Shown: positions 1-8,168, counted from the first letter of the stretch. The stretch: DNA of 17,640 nucleotides from CAIXDB01 sp038327915 (GCA_038327915.1 JBBQLO010000015.1:1-17640); one strand, 5' to 3'. Notes: generated from the sequence alone by a model not told the origin. Numbers and translations: made by a program.

Positions 1-132
1 GATATTAGTACCGTCAGTGAGGAAGAGATGGATGAGATCCATTCCTTTCTCAATGACCGACCGAGAGAGTGTATTGCGTGGAGGACTGCGAACCAGTATT
101 ATGTAGAATCAACTGTCCTACTTGAGGGGTAG
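1..132 (+). CDS. IS30-family transposase, C-terminal fragment (cut by window edge)
   Basis: An open frame runs from the first base to a TAG at 130-132 and gives 43 residues. It contains the run ISTVSEEEMDEIHSFLNDRP followed by REC and WRTA. This resembles the C-terminal end of IS30-family transposases, where a short helix is followed by a conserved LNxRPRxxLxxxTP-like motif just before the end of the DDE domain. The enzyme would cut and join insertion-sequence ends. The N-terminal helix-turn-helix and the catalytic acidic residues lie outside the window, so activity cannot be judged. The last residues do not follow the usual TPxEVF ending, which may mean a degenerate or divergent tail. Family call from motif memory; moderately sure. 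Confidence 0.7.
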   Translation, partial: DISTVSEEEMDEIHSFLNDRPRECIAWRTANQYYVESTVLLEG

Positions 133-154
133 CGGGAGGAAAGAACTCCTACCC
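127..154 (+). other. Hairpin overlapping the transposase stop codon
   Basis: GGGTA at 127-131 pairs with TACCC at 150-154. Inside it, GGAG at 135-138 pairs with CTCC at 146-149 around a GAAAGAA loop, leaving GCG as a one-sided bulge. The stem overlaps the TAG stop. No T-run follows, so it is not a classical terminator. It may be an RNA-stability element or part of the insertion-sequence end. Confidence 0.35.
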
Positions 155-162
155 ATAACTAT

Positions 163-193
163 ACACATATTTGATATTTTGTCAAATATGTGT
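163..193. terminator. 12-bp perfect hairpin downstream of the transposase
   Basis: ACACATATTTGA at 163-174 is exactly complementary to TCAAATATGTGT at 182-193, with a 7-nt loop TATTTTG. No long U-tract follows on the + strand. It could be a weak bidirectional terminator or lie in the terminal inverted repeat of the insertion sequence. The other IS end is not in the window, so this cannot be tested here. Confidence 0.4.
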
Positions 194-232
194 CATGTTC
201 ATTATTTTGACTCAAAAAACTCTCTCTTTTAA

Positions 233-261
233 TTGCGTGTACGTGCGAGTGACTGTACAAT
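233..261 (+). promoter_or_regulatory. Sigma70-type promoter for the giant ORF
   Basis: TTGCGT at 233-238 and TACAAT at 256-261 are separated by exactly 17 nt. Only 9 nt separate the -10 box from the ATG at 271, so the predicted start site lies within about 3 nt of the start codon. The mRNA would be leaderless or nearly so, which fits the lack of any SD sequence before this gene. Confidence 0.55.
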
Positions 262-270
262 ATATATATT

Positions 271-3200
271 ATGGAAGATGTACCTCCTATTGAATTAGAA
301 CAACGCGACCCAGATCTTCACAGTGCTGTAAACGGAAGTACTAAAGAGGCACTTTATGATCCCGACGAAAATTCAGCAGAAACTCCACCTGCTCTTGAAA
401 GTAAACCAGAGACGATGACTTCTACTGAGATTCTTTCCCTACTCACAAAAATTATTGAAGGAAATGCTGGGAAGGAGGAGATGGACACGCTTGATTTTAT
501 TTTGACCGAGATGGCTCAGTCTCAAGGAGATGTGAGGAGTATTGTTGCAGCAATTCAATCTGTAAAACCAAGACCTCAATTTGTTCTAGGCGGACATCGA
601 ACTCTTGAAAAAGAAACTGACCCGCCTGACGTAGCTGAAAAAGAGAAAATAAAATATCAGAAGGTATTGTCTTTTGCCGTAGATGCCTTAACTCAAGGTG
701 GATATACAAAAGAATCCCTGAAACTTATCGAATCCATGCCACAACCTGATGAAGACCCGAGTCAGGTTGTGGATAAAATTGATGCATATATCGCTTTGGC
801 AGAAAAAATCAAGGCTGGGGGAGATTTTCATCCATCAGATTTACAGGAGATATTAAAAAAAGCAGAGAATTTGGTATACGAGAAGGAGGGCATTCTCGGG
901 CCTCTATACGAAGGGAAAATATATAAACTTAAACAGTTGGGAGAAGAAAGAGTGGAGCCAAAAGTCGCGGGTCTTTCTGGAGAAAAAAATGAGTTAGTAT
1001 TTACGTACAAGATAGAAGAACTTTTATTGAAAGAAAATTTGGAGATTTTTTCTGATATAGCAAAGTTGTGCGTAAGTCCAGACGATGTGGATTCATTGCT
1101 AAAAAACTCAATTCACTTATTTTTGGGTGTGGTAAAAAAATATGATGAAGAGCATCGCACCTCGCAAGTAAAAGAGGTTATTAAATATTTGTTCGAATTC
1201 TCACCCTCGTTAGATTTTAAAATACAAACAGCAAATAAAATTATGCATTTTGCTACAAAAGATGAGATCATGGGGTATTTAGTAGAAGCCGTAGAAGCCG
1301 TAGAAGCGGAAGAAGAAAAAGGGCCTTTAAGTTTGAAAACACTACAGGCTTTATCTGGTTTACGTAACGGTATTGGTACAGATTTAAAACATAGATTTGA
1401 GATCGATGAAAAAATACAAGCTTTGGAAGGCGGTCATGCACCAGAGGGAGTTGATACACCAGATGGGGTGGATCAAGAGCCCAAAGCAGGAGACCTTTTT
1501 GATATTAAGGAGGGTACGGCATTTACACAAAAGTTGAATGTTTTACTAGCTACAGCAAACTCTGACGATAGTATTATTTCTGATATTGCGAGAATATGTG
1601 CGGTCCCACTTTATAAAAATAGATTACATGTAGAAAACCCCGTACAACTATTTTTGTCTGCAGTCGATACATATGACAAAAAAAATGGGGCCTCTTTAAC
1701 AAAAAAGACTATTGCAAAGTTGTTTGAGTTTTCAGAATTTATAACAGACAAAATACAAACCGCAAAAGAGGTTACACTTGCTGGTTTTGGAGAGGAAGCT
1801 TTTCTTTATTTGCAATCGGCGACAGAAAATATGGAATTAAAAGCTTTGGATCTAGAAACCTTGGAAAAATTATTGGAGGTATTGCCGTCTTCTATAGAAG
1901 AAAAAGGACAATTACTTGATGAATACAAGGATTACATACGAGAAAAAATGGTTCCGCTATATATAGCAGTAGGAAATTTTGAAAAAGCAGAAGAAGTTAC
2001 TGCGGCGATAGGTGACCCTATACAGAAAAAATCTGCCGATGCCGCTATTGACGTCGCTCGACCCGTACCCACTCCTGACTCTGATACAACGGATGTTCCC
2101 CTTGTTAAGAACCCAGAACAAATAGTTACAGCTGATGTAAAAGAATTGATACTTCTGTTGGGTTTGGATGATTCTGGCCCTGAAAAAGATCGTGAGGAAG
2201 AACTGATCAAAAAACAATTCATGGGGAGACAGTATCGATTGTTTGTAAAAGCGGTCTTGGATTCTTCTTTGGGCACGAAGCATAAGCAAGAACTTGTTTT
2301 GTTTATTGCTAATGGTTTGGTGTTTGAAAAAGGAGATGAGGATTCTCTCGAGGATGCATGGACATATATGGATGGCCTAGAAGGGCAAGAGGGGTACGGA
2401 CAGGTTGCTATTAATATTTGTGAAAAGTGTATGAGCTTGAAAAAGTTTGATCTTGCGCGAAAGATTGTTAATACATTACCAGATACTCCTGCAAAAACAG
2501 AATTGCTTGAGGAAATTGATGCTGACGAGAAGGAACAAGCCGATCTCGTTATGGTTGAATTGATCGGAATATGTCAGGGTATACCAGACGAGAAAGACCG
2601 AATCGTGTCTTTTAAGGGAATCGCAAGAACACAAGTCTTGAGAAATACATACAAATTGTTTGTCAGGGCCATTTTTCAATCTCAAGAAGAGGTGATTGTA
2701 AAAGATCGGCAATTACTCATGACCGTGGTCGTAGATACTCTTATCGAACTTGGTGAACAAGATGAAGATTATCTTAATGATGCATTTGAATATACCAGAA
2801 GTCTCACGGGGCGTGATGAAGATAAAAAGCGTTTTCTAGGGAAAATTTCTGATGCGTTTTTAAACCTAGGTACGGGTGCTCGTGCTCATGAGGTGAAAAG
2901 TGAGCTTGAAAAATTTAGAGTTTCTTTGAAACCGACTACTTCTTCTGAAACACCTCCTTTAACACCCCAACCTGTTCCCGGGGAAGTTCTTTCCGCAGAA
3001 AAAATAGAAGAGGAAAAAAGGATAAAAGATGAAATCGAAGCGGATCTTGATATTATTTTAAAAAATAGTATCCATATTTTTCTTCCTCTTGTTACTAAAT
3101 ACAAAAATGCGGGTACGATTGACAAATTTATCGAAGTTGCAGAGGAGAAATTTAAATCTGAAGAAGAAAAAAAATCTGATGAATTTTGGGATCAACTTTG

Positions 3201-5679
3201 TTTTGCATTTAGTGCGGGGTCGGATTACGTATTGATATCTAAGGCGGTTACATACCTGACGTACATTAAAGATCCTTCAACTCAAGCTGCTCGTGCAGAG
3301 GCTGTAGCTTTGAATGCTTTAAGATATGGTTTCGAGGACATAACGGGATCGGTTTTAGTGTATACATCACCCCGTCTCACCCTGGAAGAATTGAAGAAGA
3401 AACTTGAAGAGGAAAAGAAACAAAAAGAAGAACAAATCCAGACGGAGCTTGATGCTTCACGTAGAGAATACGCGATTGAGTTGATTGCATGGAATGCTAA
3501 GGTTAGAGAAAGAGCTGGCACATGGAAAAAAATGATGTTAAGTTTGGGTTTTGAAAGTGAGGACGCTTTATCTGATAAATTAAACAATAAGTCGTCGAAA
3601 AAAGAACCCAAGATGCCCCCTGTGCAAAAGTCTAAAAAATTCATCGAAGCGAGTGAAGAATACATTAAAGCTAAAAGACAAAAACGCGCGGAACTTCTCA
3701 AAGAAAAAGAGACTGCTGAAGCTATTATAGATGATAGAGTAAAAGGAGAACAGTTGGCTCTCGTGTATAGACGAATCATCGAACAAGCTCAAGCAGAATC
3801 AGAGGCATTGGCAAGTGCACTTGATTTTGTTTCACAGGAAGTTGATGGTGCAAAAGAAAAAGGAAGATTTAAAAAAACTCTGGAAGCGGTATCAGGGCAG
3901 TTTGCAAAAATGTCACCTCGTCAGCGTATGTATTTTGGTATTGCTCTTACTTCTGTTACCGTTGGTGGTGTGGGTATGGCCCTCGGTACTGCGAGTCTGG
4001 GGGGTGCTTTTCTGTACGCCGGGTATAGGAGTGCACGAGCGGTTGTTGGTTCTGAAATTGGTACTGGCGCGGTAACACTTGCAGATAAGTATTTGTATCA
4101 AAAGAATGCTAAGAAAAAAGAATCACAAGTACATGCTGAATACGTGGCTGAAGTTTCCAATGATCCAGAAAAATTCAAGGCAGCAGAAGAAAAAATGGAG
4201 AAGAGAATGAGGGAAGCGGCACAAAAGAAAAAGCGTCAAGGTGTGTATAAAGCAGGTATTAAAATTGCCTCAGCGGGGGCAGCAGCCTTTACCGTGAGTC
4301 ATTACGAGGCATCTCTTTTAAACCATCTTCCTGGAGGTGAACAGGTGACTAATTTAGGTATTTTGGATAATGTGGATAAACATACTGGATATAGAGGCTT
4401 AATGAGCAGGGCTAAAGGGCTTTTCTCTCCTGAGCATTTAGATTTAAAGATACCTTCATCTGAAATAGTGGTACCTGCAAGCTCAGTGTCTGGAGGAGCC
4501 CTTATAAATAATCTTGATGGCGCACATACTTCTCCGGCAGATTTGACTACGTCTCACCCACTAGAAACTCCTACGACCGAGGCAACAAGATTACCAACAG
4601 ACACTTCGGTGGAGGCATCGGATCAGGGTGCCATCAAGACATTTGAGAATTTGAGAGCAAAATTGATAGATAAATATAGTGAAGGAAACAATGTTCCTAC
4701 ACAATACAAGCACTTTGTTGATACTCCTTCCACAAAACTTGCTCAGGAATTTGGTTTCTATAAACCGGGGCAAGAATTAAACAGTGCACTCATACATGAA
4801 GGCGACCATCTTGGTTTAAATGCCAAAGGCGATTTGATATATGAAAAAGCAGGGGGAAAGATACAGGATACGTTGTTTGAACATGCATCTGAGGGTAAAT
4901 CGGGAGGAGGAACTGCACATCAATTTACCGAGGATCAATTCAAGGGTAACAAGATGTTTACACCTCAGGATCATTCTGATACTCGTGTCGCTGAACAAAC
5001 TTTTAGTCCACCCCCTGCTCCTTCTTTGACTAAAATTCAGCCGGACATTCCTTCACCGGAGGCACCTTTATTACAGGAAACATTGCACACAAGCACTTTG
5101 CCTGACACATTAGCCCGTCCGCATGCACCGATTGAGGGAAGTATAGAAAATCAGATTATTTCATTTAAACCAGCAGCGATTTTTGGCTTACAGCATCGCG
5201 GGCACTATTTTGCTGTGGAAAAATGGGCGGGAAATGATCAGATTATGATGGAGACACAAGGTGGAAAGTTGTCCATAGCCCAAGAAACTTTCTTTCATGG
5301 TAAAAAAACTTTTGTTTTGGATAATAAATTCCAAGACGGTGCCCAGTTTAAATCAATTCGTGAGGCGTATGTTCAATTTCGTGGTCCTCTTTTGCCTGAT
5401 GTGCCGACCCATCAGGTCATACCTACAACATTTGAAGGTGGGCGAATAGACGTGGTTCATGGGTTAGGAAAGAATGACAATGTTCTTTCAGTACTTCTAA
5501 ATGGTAAAGAAATAGCTAAAGGAGCAGTTGATCAAACCAATCATGCTACCGTTACCATGTTGGATGGTGTACCAAAACGACACTTTTTCTTCCAACCACA
5601 TACTGTATACGACCGAGCCTTGAATCAGGCGACAAAACTTATACACAGTGACCGTACTGGTGTTTTTAACTATAAGTAA
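271..5679 (+). CDS. Giant 1802-residue helical-repeat protein of unknown function
   Basis: I do not recognise this protein. There is no N-terminal signal peptide. Residues 1-60 are acidic and low in complexity. Residues about 239-1000 hold degenerate helical repeats. About 239-365 and 423-540 share SDIAKLC/SDIARIC, LFLxxVxxYD, LFEFS and KIQTA. About 656 and 795 share RLFVKAV/KLFVRAI followed by a similar helical layout. About 928 repeats LKNSIHIFLxxVxKY from the first copy. TPR-like helical solenoids are possible. Lys/Glu-rich coiled coils follow at about 1038-1090 and 1124-1183, then a Gly/Ala-rich hydrophobic segment at about 1220-1255, a basic coiled stretch, and a second hydrophobic segment at about 1329-1345. 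A Thr/Pro/Ser-rich linker leads to a C-terminal region with FGLQHRGHYFAVEKW. The protein could be membrane-tethered with a large cytoplasmic repeat domain, but this is inference. It ends in TAA and is followed 29 nt later by the next gene. Confidence 0.9.
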   Translation: MEDVPPIELEQRDPDLHSAVNGSTKEALYDPDENSAETPPALESKPETMTSTEILSLLTKIIEGNAGKEEMDTLDFILTEMAQSQGDVRSIVAAIQSVKPRPQFVLGGHRTLEKETDPPDVAEKEKIKYQKVLSFAVDALTQGGYTKESLKLIESMPQPDEDPSQVVDKIDAYIALAEKIKAGGDFHPSDLQEILKKAENLVYEKEGILGPLYEGKIYKLKQLGEERVEPKVAGLSGEKNELVFTYKIEELLLKENLEIFSDIAKLCVSPDDVDSLLKNSIHLFLGVVKKYDEEHRTSQVKEVIKYLFEFSPSLDFKIQTANKIMHFATKDEIMGYLVEAVEAVEAEEEKGPLSLKTLQALSGLRNGIGTDLKHRFEIDEKIQALEGGHAPEGVDTPDGVDQEPKAGDLFDIKEGTAFTQKLNVLLATANSDDSIISDIARICAVPLYKNRLHVENPVQLFLSAVDTYDKKNGASLTKKTIAKLFEFSEFITDKIQTAKEVTLAGFGEEAFLYLQSATENMELKALDLETLEKLLEVLPSSIEEKGQLLDEYKDYIREKMVPLYIAVGNFEKAEEVTAAIGDPIQKKSADAAIDVARPVPTPDSDTTDVPLVKNPEQIVTADVKELILLLGLDDSGPEKDREEELIKKQFMGRQYRLFVKAVLDSSLGTKHKQELVLFIANGLVFEKGDEDSLEDAWTYMDGLEGQEGYGQVAINICEKCMSLKKFDLARKIVNTLPDTPAKTELLEEIDADEKEQADLVMVELIGICQGIPDEKDRIVSFKGIARTQVLRNTYKLFVRAIFQSQEEVIVKDRQLLMTVVVDTLIELGEQDEDYLNDAFEYTRSLTGRDEDKKRFLGKISDAFLNLGTGARAHEVKSELEKFRVSLKPTTSSETPPLTPQPVPGEVLSAEKIEEEKRIKDEIEADLDIILKNSIHIFLPLVTKYKNAGTIDKFIEVAEEKFKSEEEKKSDEFWDQLCFAFSAGSDYVLISKAVTYLTYIKDPSTQAARAEAVALNALRYGFEDITGSVLVYTSPRLTLEELKKKLEEEKKQKEEQIQTELDASRREYAIELIAWNAKVRERAGTWKKMMLSLGFESEDALSDKLNNKSSKKEPKMPPVQKSKKFIEASEEYIKAKRQKRAELLKEKETAEAIIDDRVKGEQLALVYRRIIEQAQAESEALASALDFVSQEVDGAKEKGRFKKTLEAVSGQFAKMSPRQRMYFGIALTSVTVGGVGMALGTASLGGAFLYAGYRSARAVVGSEIGTGAVTLADKYLYQKNAKKKESQVHAEYVAEVSNDPEKFKAAEEKMEKRMREAAQKKKRQGVYKAGIKIASAGAAAFTVSHYEASLLNHLPGGEQVTNLGILDNVDKHTGYRGLMSRAKGLFSPEHLDLKIPSSEIVVPASSVSGGALINNLDGAHTSPADLTTSHPLETPTTEATRLPTDTSVEASDQGAIKTFENLRAKLIDKYSEGNNVPTQYKHFVDTPSTKLAQEFGFYKPGQELNSALIHEGDHLGLNAKGDLIYEKAGGKIQDTLFEHASEGKSGGGTAHQFTEDQFKGNKMFTPQDHSDTRVAEQTFSPPPAPSLTKIQPDIPSPEAPLLQETLHTSTLPDTLARPHAPIEGSIENQIISFKPAAIFGLQHRGHYFAVEKWAGNDQIMMETQGGKLSIAQETFFHGKKTFVLDNKFQDGAQFKSIREAYVQFRGPLLPDVPTHQVIPTTFEGGRIDVVHGLGKNDNVLSVLLNGKEIAKGAVDQTNHATVTMLDGVPKRHFFFQPHTVYDRALNQATKLIHSDRTGVFNYK
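1282..1308 (+). repeat. Triple 9-nt in-frame repeat (Val-Glu-Ala)
   Basis: GTAGAAGCC occurs twice exactly at 1282-1299, and a third copy with one change (GTAGAAGCG) follows at 1300-1308. In the giant protein this gives VEAVEAVEA, leading into an acidic EEE run. It looks like replication-slippage growth inside a helical linker. Confidence 0.7.
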
Positions 5680-5708
5680 GTACCATTAAGTGCACAACAA
5701 TATATTCC

Positions 5709-6005
5709 ATGAATCCTTTATCTAAAGAAATTATATCCGAATGGGGTTTGCAGGCTTTACCAGAAGCCACGCAGATCGAAATGGTTGACCGTATTGGCCG
5801 GCTTCTTTATCAAGACCTCCTTATCCGCGCTCTTGATATTTTGTCTGAAAAAGAGCAGGCCGAACTTGATATACTTCTTGATCTGGACACCACAACCCCT
5901 CAGGATGTATTGGTTTTTCTGCATTCTAAAATCCCTACATTTGACCAGTTACTCCAAGAAGAAAAAGAAAATCTAAAAGCCGATGTGCTCGTGCCCGTTG
6001 CATAG
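5709..6005 (+). CDS. Small acidic helical protein (98 aa), unknown function
   Basis: It starts 29 nt after the giant gene and ends with TAG, so it is probably co-transcribed with it. The protein is acidic, predicted mostly alpha-helical, with no signal peptide or membrane segment. Recognisable blocks are IEMVDRIGRLLYQ at about residues 18-30, ILSEKEQAELDILLD near 44-58, TTPQDVLVFL near 62-71 and IPTFDQLLQEE near 75-85. I have an impression of similar short proteins in Patescibacteria annotated only as a domain of unknown function (possibly DUF5663), but I cannot verify this. A partner or regulator role for the giant protein or the tuf region is speculation. The ATG chosen is the first in frame and has no SD sequence, like its neighbours. 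Confidence 0.75.
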   Translation: MNPLSKEIISEWGLQALPEATQIEMVDRIGRLLYQDLLIRALDILSEKEQAELDILLDLDTTTPQDVLVFLHSKIPTFDQLLQEEKENLKADVLVPVA

Positions 6006-6036
6006 CAGAAAAGTACGATATGAGATAAAAAGGCTA

Positions 6037-6064
6037 TTGACTATTATTCTCAGCTTGATAGTAT
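6037..6064 (+). promoter_or_regulatory. Promoter for tuf
   Basis: TTGACT at 6037-6042 and TAGTAT at 6059-6064 are 16 nt apart. The ATG of tuf lies about 150 nt downstream, leaving an AT-rich untranslated leader. A second -10-like TATAAT at 6189-6194, close to the start codon, lacks a convincing -35 box. The same TAGTAT -10 recurs before rpsJ and rpsS. Confidence 0.5.
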
Positions 6065-6212
6065 AGAGCATATCGCTTTTTGTGATGCGCGTGATTCCGT
6101 TTTTTTATTGGGTTTTGTTTTAGAAATACGTACCGCATTTCAGATTTACAATAGTGCATTATTAGTTTTAGATCAGTTTTAGCTTTATTATAATTTATTA
6201 AAAAATAAAAAC

Positions 6213-7409
6213 ATGGCAAATTTTGATCGATCAAAGCCTCACGTAAACGTTGGTACCATTGGACACGTTGACCACGGCAAGACCACATTAACCGCAGCAA
6301 TCCTCAATACTCTTGCACGTGCAGGACAAGGATTTTCTGCTAAATTGAAAGGAGTCGACCAAATTGACTCTGCTCCAGAAGAAAAAGCTCGTGGAATCAC
6401 GATTGCTCTTTCTCACAACGAATATGAAACACCAAACCGTCACTATGCTCATATTGACGCGCCTGGACATGCCGACTACATTAAAAACATGATTACTGGT
6501 GCTGCTCAAATGGACGGTGCAGTGCTGGTAGTGGCTGCTACAGACGGTGTGATGCCCCAAACTCGTGAACACGTCCTCCTTGCAAAACAAGTTGGCGTGC
6601 CTGAAATTATCGTATTTTTGAACAAATGCGACATGGTTCCCGATGTTGAATTGATTGACCTTGTTGAAGAAGAAGTTCGCGAACTTTTGACTAAGCAGGG
6701 GTTTGACGGTGCAGGTGCGCCTGTGATCCGCGGTTCAGCTCTCAAGGCTCTCGAGTCTACTGACAATACAAACGAATGGGCGATGAAAGTACTTGAGCTT
6801 GCAAACGCTCTCGACACATACATTCCAATGCCTGAACGAGATTTGGAAAAACCCTTCCTTATGCCAGTTGAAGACATTTTCTCTATTGAAGGCCGCGGTA
6901 CAGTAGTTACTGGTCGTATTGAAAGAGGGGTTGTCAAAGTTGGTGAAGAAATAGAATGTGTTGGTCTCCACGACACTCAAAAATACACAGTGACTGGTAT
7001 TGAAATGTTTAACAAGTCACTTGAATCTGGTCAGGCGGGAGACAATGCAGGAATTCTTCTTCGAGGTGCGAAAAAAGAAGACATTCATCGAGGTCAGGTT
7101 TTGGCAAAGCCAAAGTCAGTGACTCCTCACACAGAATTTACAGCCGAGGTCTATATTTTGAAGAAAGAAGAAGGTGGGCGACACACACCATTCTTCTCTG
7201 GCTACAAGCCACAGTTTTACATTCGAACGACAGACGTGACCGGAGATGTGAAGCTCAACGAGGGTGTTGAAATGGTTATGCCAGGAGACACAGTGACGTT
7301 TAACGTCAAACTTGTTGCACCAGTTGCACTCGAAGATAAAACTCGATTTGCTATTCGAGAAGGAGGGAAGACCGTTGGCGCGGGTGTTGTCACAAAAATC
7401 ATAGCTTAA
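6213..7409 (+). CDS. tuf: Translation elongation factor Tu (EF-Tu)
   Basis: EF-Tu is the GTPase that carries aminoacyl-tRNA to the ribosomal A site. The 398-residue length matches the family. G1 is GHVDHGKT near residues 18-25; the switch I region has RGITI; G3 is DAPGHADY; G4 is NKCD. The domain 2 signature GRGTVVTGRIERG and the domain 3 motif TxFFSGYKPQFYIRTTDVTG are present. G3 has Ala where most bacterial EF-Tu proteins have Cys (DCPGH). Such a change is tolerated in related GTPases. There is no SD sequence; the start is fixed by the conserved N-terminus FDRSKPHVNVGTIGHVDHGK. A strong terminator follows 36 nt after the stop, so tuf appears to be its own transcription unit just upstream of the S10 cluster. 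Confidence 0.98.
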   Translation: MANFDRSKPHVNVGTIGHVDHGKTTLTAAILNTLARAGQGFSAKLKGVDQIDSAPEEKARGITIALSHNEYETPNRHYAHIDAPGHADYIKNMITGAAQMDGAVLVVAATDGVMPQTREHVLLAKQVGVPEIIVFLNKCDMVPDVELIDLVEEEVRELLTKQGFDGAGAPVIRGSALKALESTDNTNEWAMKVLELANALDTYIPMPERDLEKPFLMPVEDIFSIEGRGTVVTGRIERGVVKVGEEIECVGLHDTQKYTVTGIEMFNKSLESGQAGDNAGILLRGAKKEDIHRGQVLAKPKSVTPHTEFTAEVYILKKEEGGRHTPFFSGYKPQFYIRTTDVTGDVKLNEGVEMVMPGDTVTFNVKLVAPVALEDKTRFAIREGGKTVGAGVVTKIIA

Positions 7410-7445
7410 TAAGTTTTCGAAAATTTTTGGCACAGCCAGAAATCA

Positions 7446-7477
7446 AAACAAAAATCCCTTTGCAGGGATTTTTGTTT
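7446..7477. terminator. Intrinsic terminator after tuf (usable on both strands)
   Basis: AAACAAAAATCCCT at 7446-7459 is exactly complementary to AGGGATTTTTGTTT at 7464-7477, with loop TTGC. The central AATCCCT/AGGGATT core followed by T5 makes a standard intrinsic terminator. The flanking A-rich arm would provide a U-tract on the minus strand too. It separates tuf from rpsJ. Confidence 0.85.
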
Positions 7478-7484
7478 GCACGTG

Positions 7485-7513
7485 TTGACCAAAAATACAT
7501 TCTTTGCTAGTAT
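7485..7513 (+). promoter_or_regulatory. Promoter for rpsJ with extended -10
   Basis: TTGACC at 7485-7490 and TAGTAT at 7508-7513 are 17 nt apart. TG at 7505-7506 gives the extended form TGCTAGTAT. The ATG of rpsJ begins 9 nt after the -10 box, so the predicted mRNA has a leader of only 2-3 nt. Confidence 0.65.
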
Positions 7514-7522
7514 AACCTACAC

Positions 7523-7912
7523 ATGTCAGCAATAGAAACAACAAAAAAAGCAGTAGTGAAAAAGTCCGCTCCAAAAGTAGGCACTAAAGCCACTAAGGGT
7601 GAAGTAGTTTCCAAACTTCGTATCCGCGTTCGTGCATATGAATACAAAATTCTCGACCTCTCCGTTCGACAGATTATCGACACTGCTCTTCGCTATGATG
7701 CTAAAATAGAAGGACCGATCCCACTCCCAACAGAAATCAAGAAATACACTGTAAACCGCGCAGCATTCGTCTACAAAAATGCTCGTGAGCAGTTTGAAAT
7801 GCGTATTCACAAACGAGTAATAGATATTTTGAATCCGACACCAAAGATCATGGAAGCTTTAACGAACCTTTCTCTTCCGTCAGGGGTAAACATAGACGTT
7901 AAGATAATTTAA
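7523..7912 (+). CDS. rpsJ: Small ribosomal subunit protein S10
   Basis: S10 is a head protein of the 30S subunit; in many bacteria it also acts with NusB in antitermination. The conserved core starts near residue 31 with LRIRVRAYEYKILDLSVRQI, continues through a GPIPLPT block (residues about 60-66), and ends with a typical SGVNIDVKII tail. The protein is 129 residues, against about 100-105 usually. The difference is a Lys/Ala-rich N-terminal extension of about 27 residues. The first in-frame ATG is used and no internal ATG precedes the core. It is separated from rplC by 256 nt containing a candidate structured RNA, a probable terminator and a new promoter. This is unusual, since rpsJ and rplC normally sit in one tight operon. 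Confidence 0.97.
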   Translation: MSAIETTKKAVVKKSAPKVGTKATKGEVVSKLRIRVRAYEYKILDLSVRQIIDTALRYDAKIEGPIPLPTEIKKYTVNRAAFVYKNAREQFEMRIHKRVIDILNPTPKIMEALTNLSLPSGVNIDVKII

Positions 7913-7932
7913 GAAAATTATAGTTTAAAGTT

Positions 7933-8051
7933 GGTAGTATAAAGGAATGACTACTCCGTAAGGAGTCCAGAGGCTTTACAACTGACCGAGCCCATGGTCT
8001 TGGGCACCATCTACGAAAACAGTGTCAGGCGTAGATCTAGTTTATACTACC
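7933..8051 (+). ncRNA. Candidate structured RNA between rpsJ and rplC
   Basis: An 11-bp perfect closing stem joins GGTAGTATAAA (7933-7943) to TTTATACTACC (8041-8051). Inside it is a 5-bp hairpin ACTCC-GTAA-GGAGT (7953-7966) capped by a GNRA-type loop. A hairpin GCCCA/TGGGC lies at 7990-8005 and another, ATCTACG/CGTAGAT, at 8009-8036. The loop of the last hairpin contains GTCAG (8024-8028), complementary to CTGAC at 7982-7986 upstream, which would form a pseudoknot. The element could be a riboswitch, a ribosomal-protein leader or a small stable RNA. It does not match the tRNA, tmRNA, SRP RNA or common riboswitch cores that I can recall. The structure was drawn by eye, without thermodynamic folding. 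Confidence 0.5.
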
Positions 8052-8068
8052 TATTTTGTATTATATTT

Positions 8069-8112
8069 AAAAAGTGGTGGTTAAGGTACAGCAGCTTTTT
8101 CTTTTTTTTTTT
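8069..8112 (+). terminator. Probable terminator downstream of the structured RNA
   Basis: AAAAAG at 8069-8074 can pair with CTTTTT at 8095-8100, and the stem can continue imperfectly through GTGGTG and CAGCAG. A long T-run follows: T5 at 8096-8100, then T11 at 8102-8112 after a single C. The stem is imperfect but the T-tract is the longest in the window. It would end the rpsJ/structured-RNA transcript just before the rplC promoter. Confidence 0.45.
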
Positions 8113-8139
8113 GACTTTTAAAACCATATCTGCTAATCT
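8111..8139 (+). promoter_or_regulatory. Promoter for rplC with extended -10
   Basis: TTGACT at 8111-8116 and TAATCT at 8134-8139 are 17 nt apart, with TG at 8131-8132 giving an extended -10. The -10 hexamer is a moderate match. The predicted start is near 8146, about 23 nt before the rplC ATG. Confidence 0.45.
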
Positions 8140-8148
8140 ACATCCATT

Positions 8149-8164
8149 CGCCATTTGGCGTTTT
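8149..8164 (+). promoter_or_regulatory. Short hairpin with T4 in the rplC leader
   Basis: CGCC (8149-8152) and GGCG (8157-8160) form a 4-bp GC stem around ATTT, followed by TTTT, directly upstream of the rplC ATG at 8169. It is too short to be a convincing terminator. It may affect initiation at rplC, which has no SD sequence. Confidence 0.3.
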
Positions 8165-8168
8165 CTAT

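Noticed and set aside
3282..3779. A 165-codon minus-strand frame opposite the giant gene
   Set aside because: Ser/Phe-rich mirror of a Lys/Glu-rich coding region. It has no recognisable motif and the + strand frame is continuous through it.
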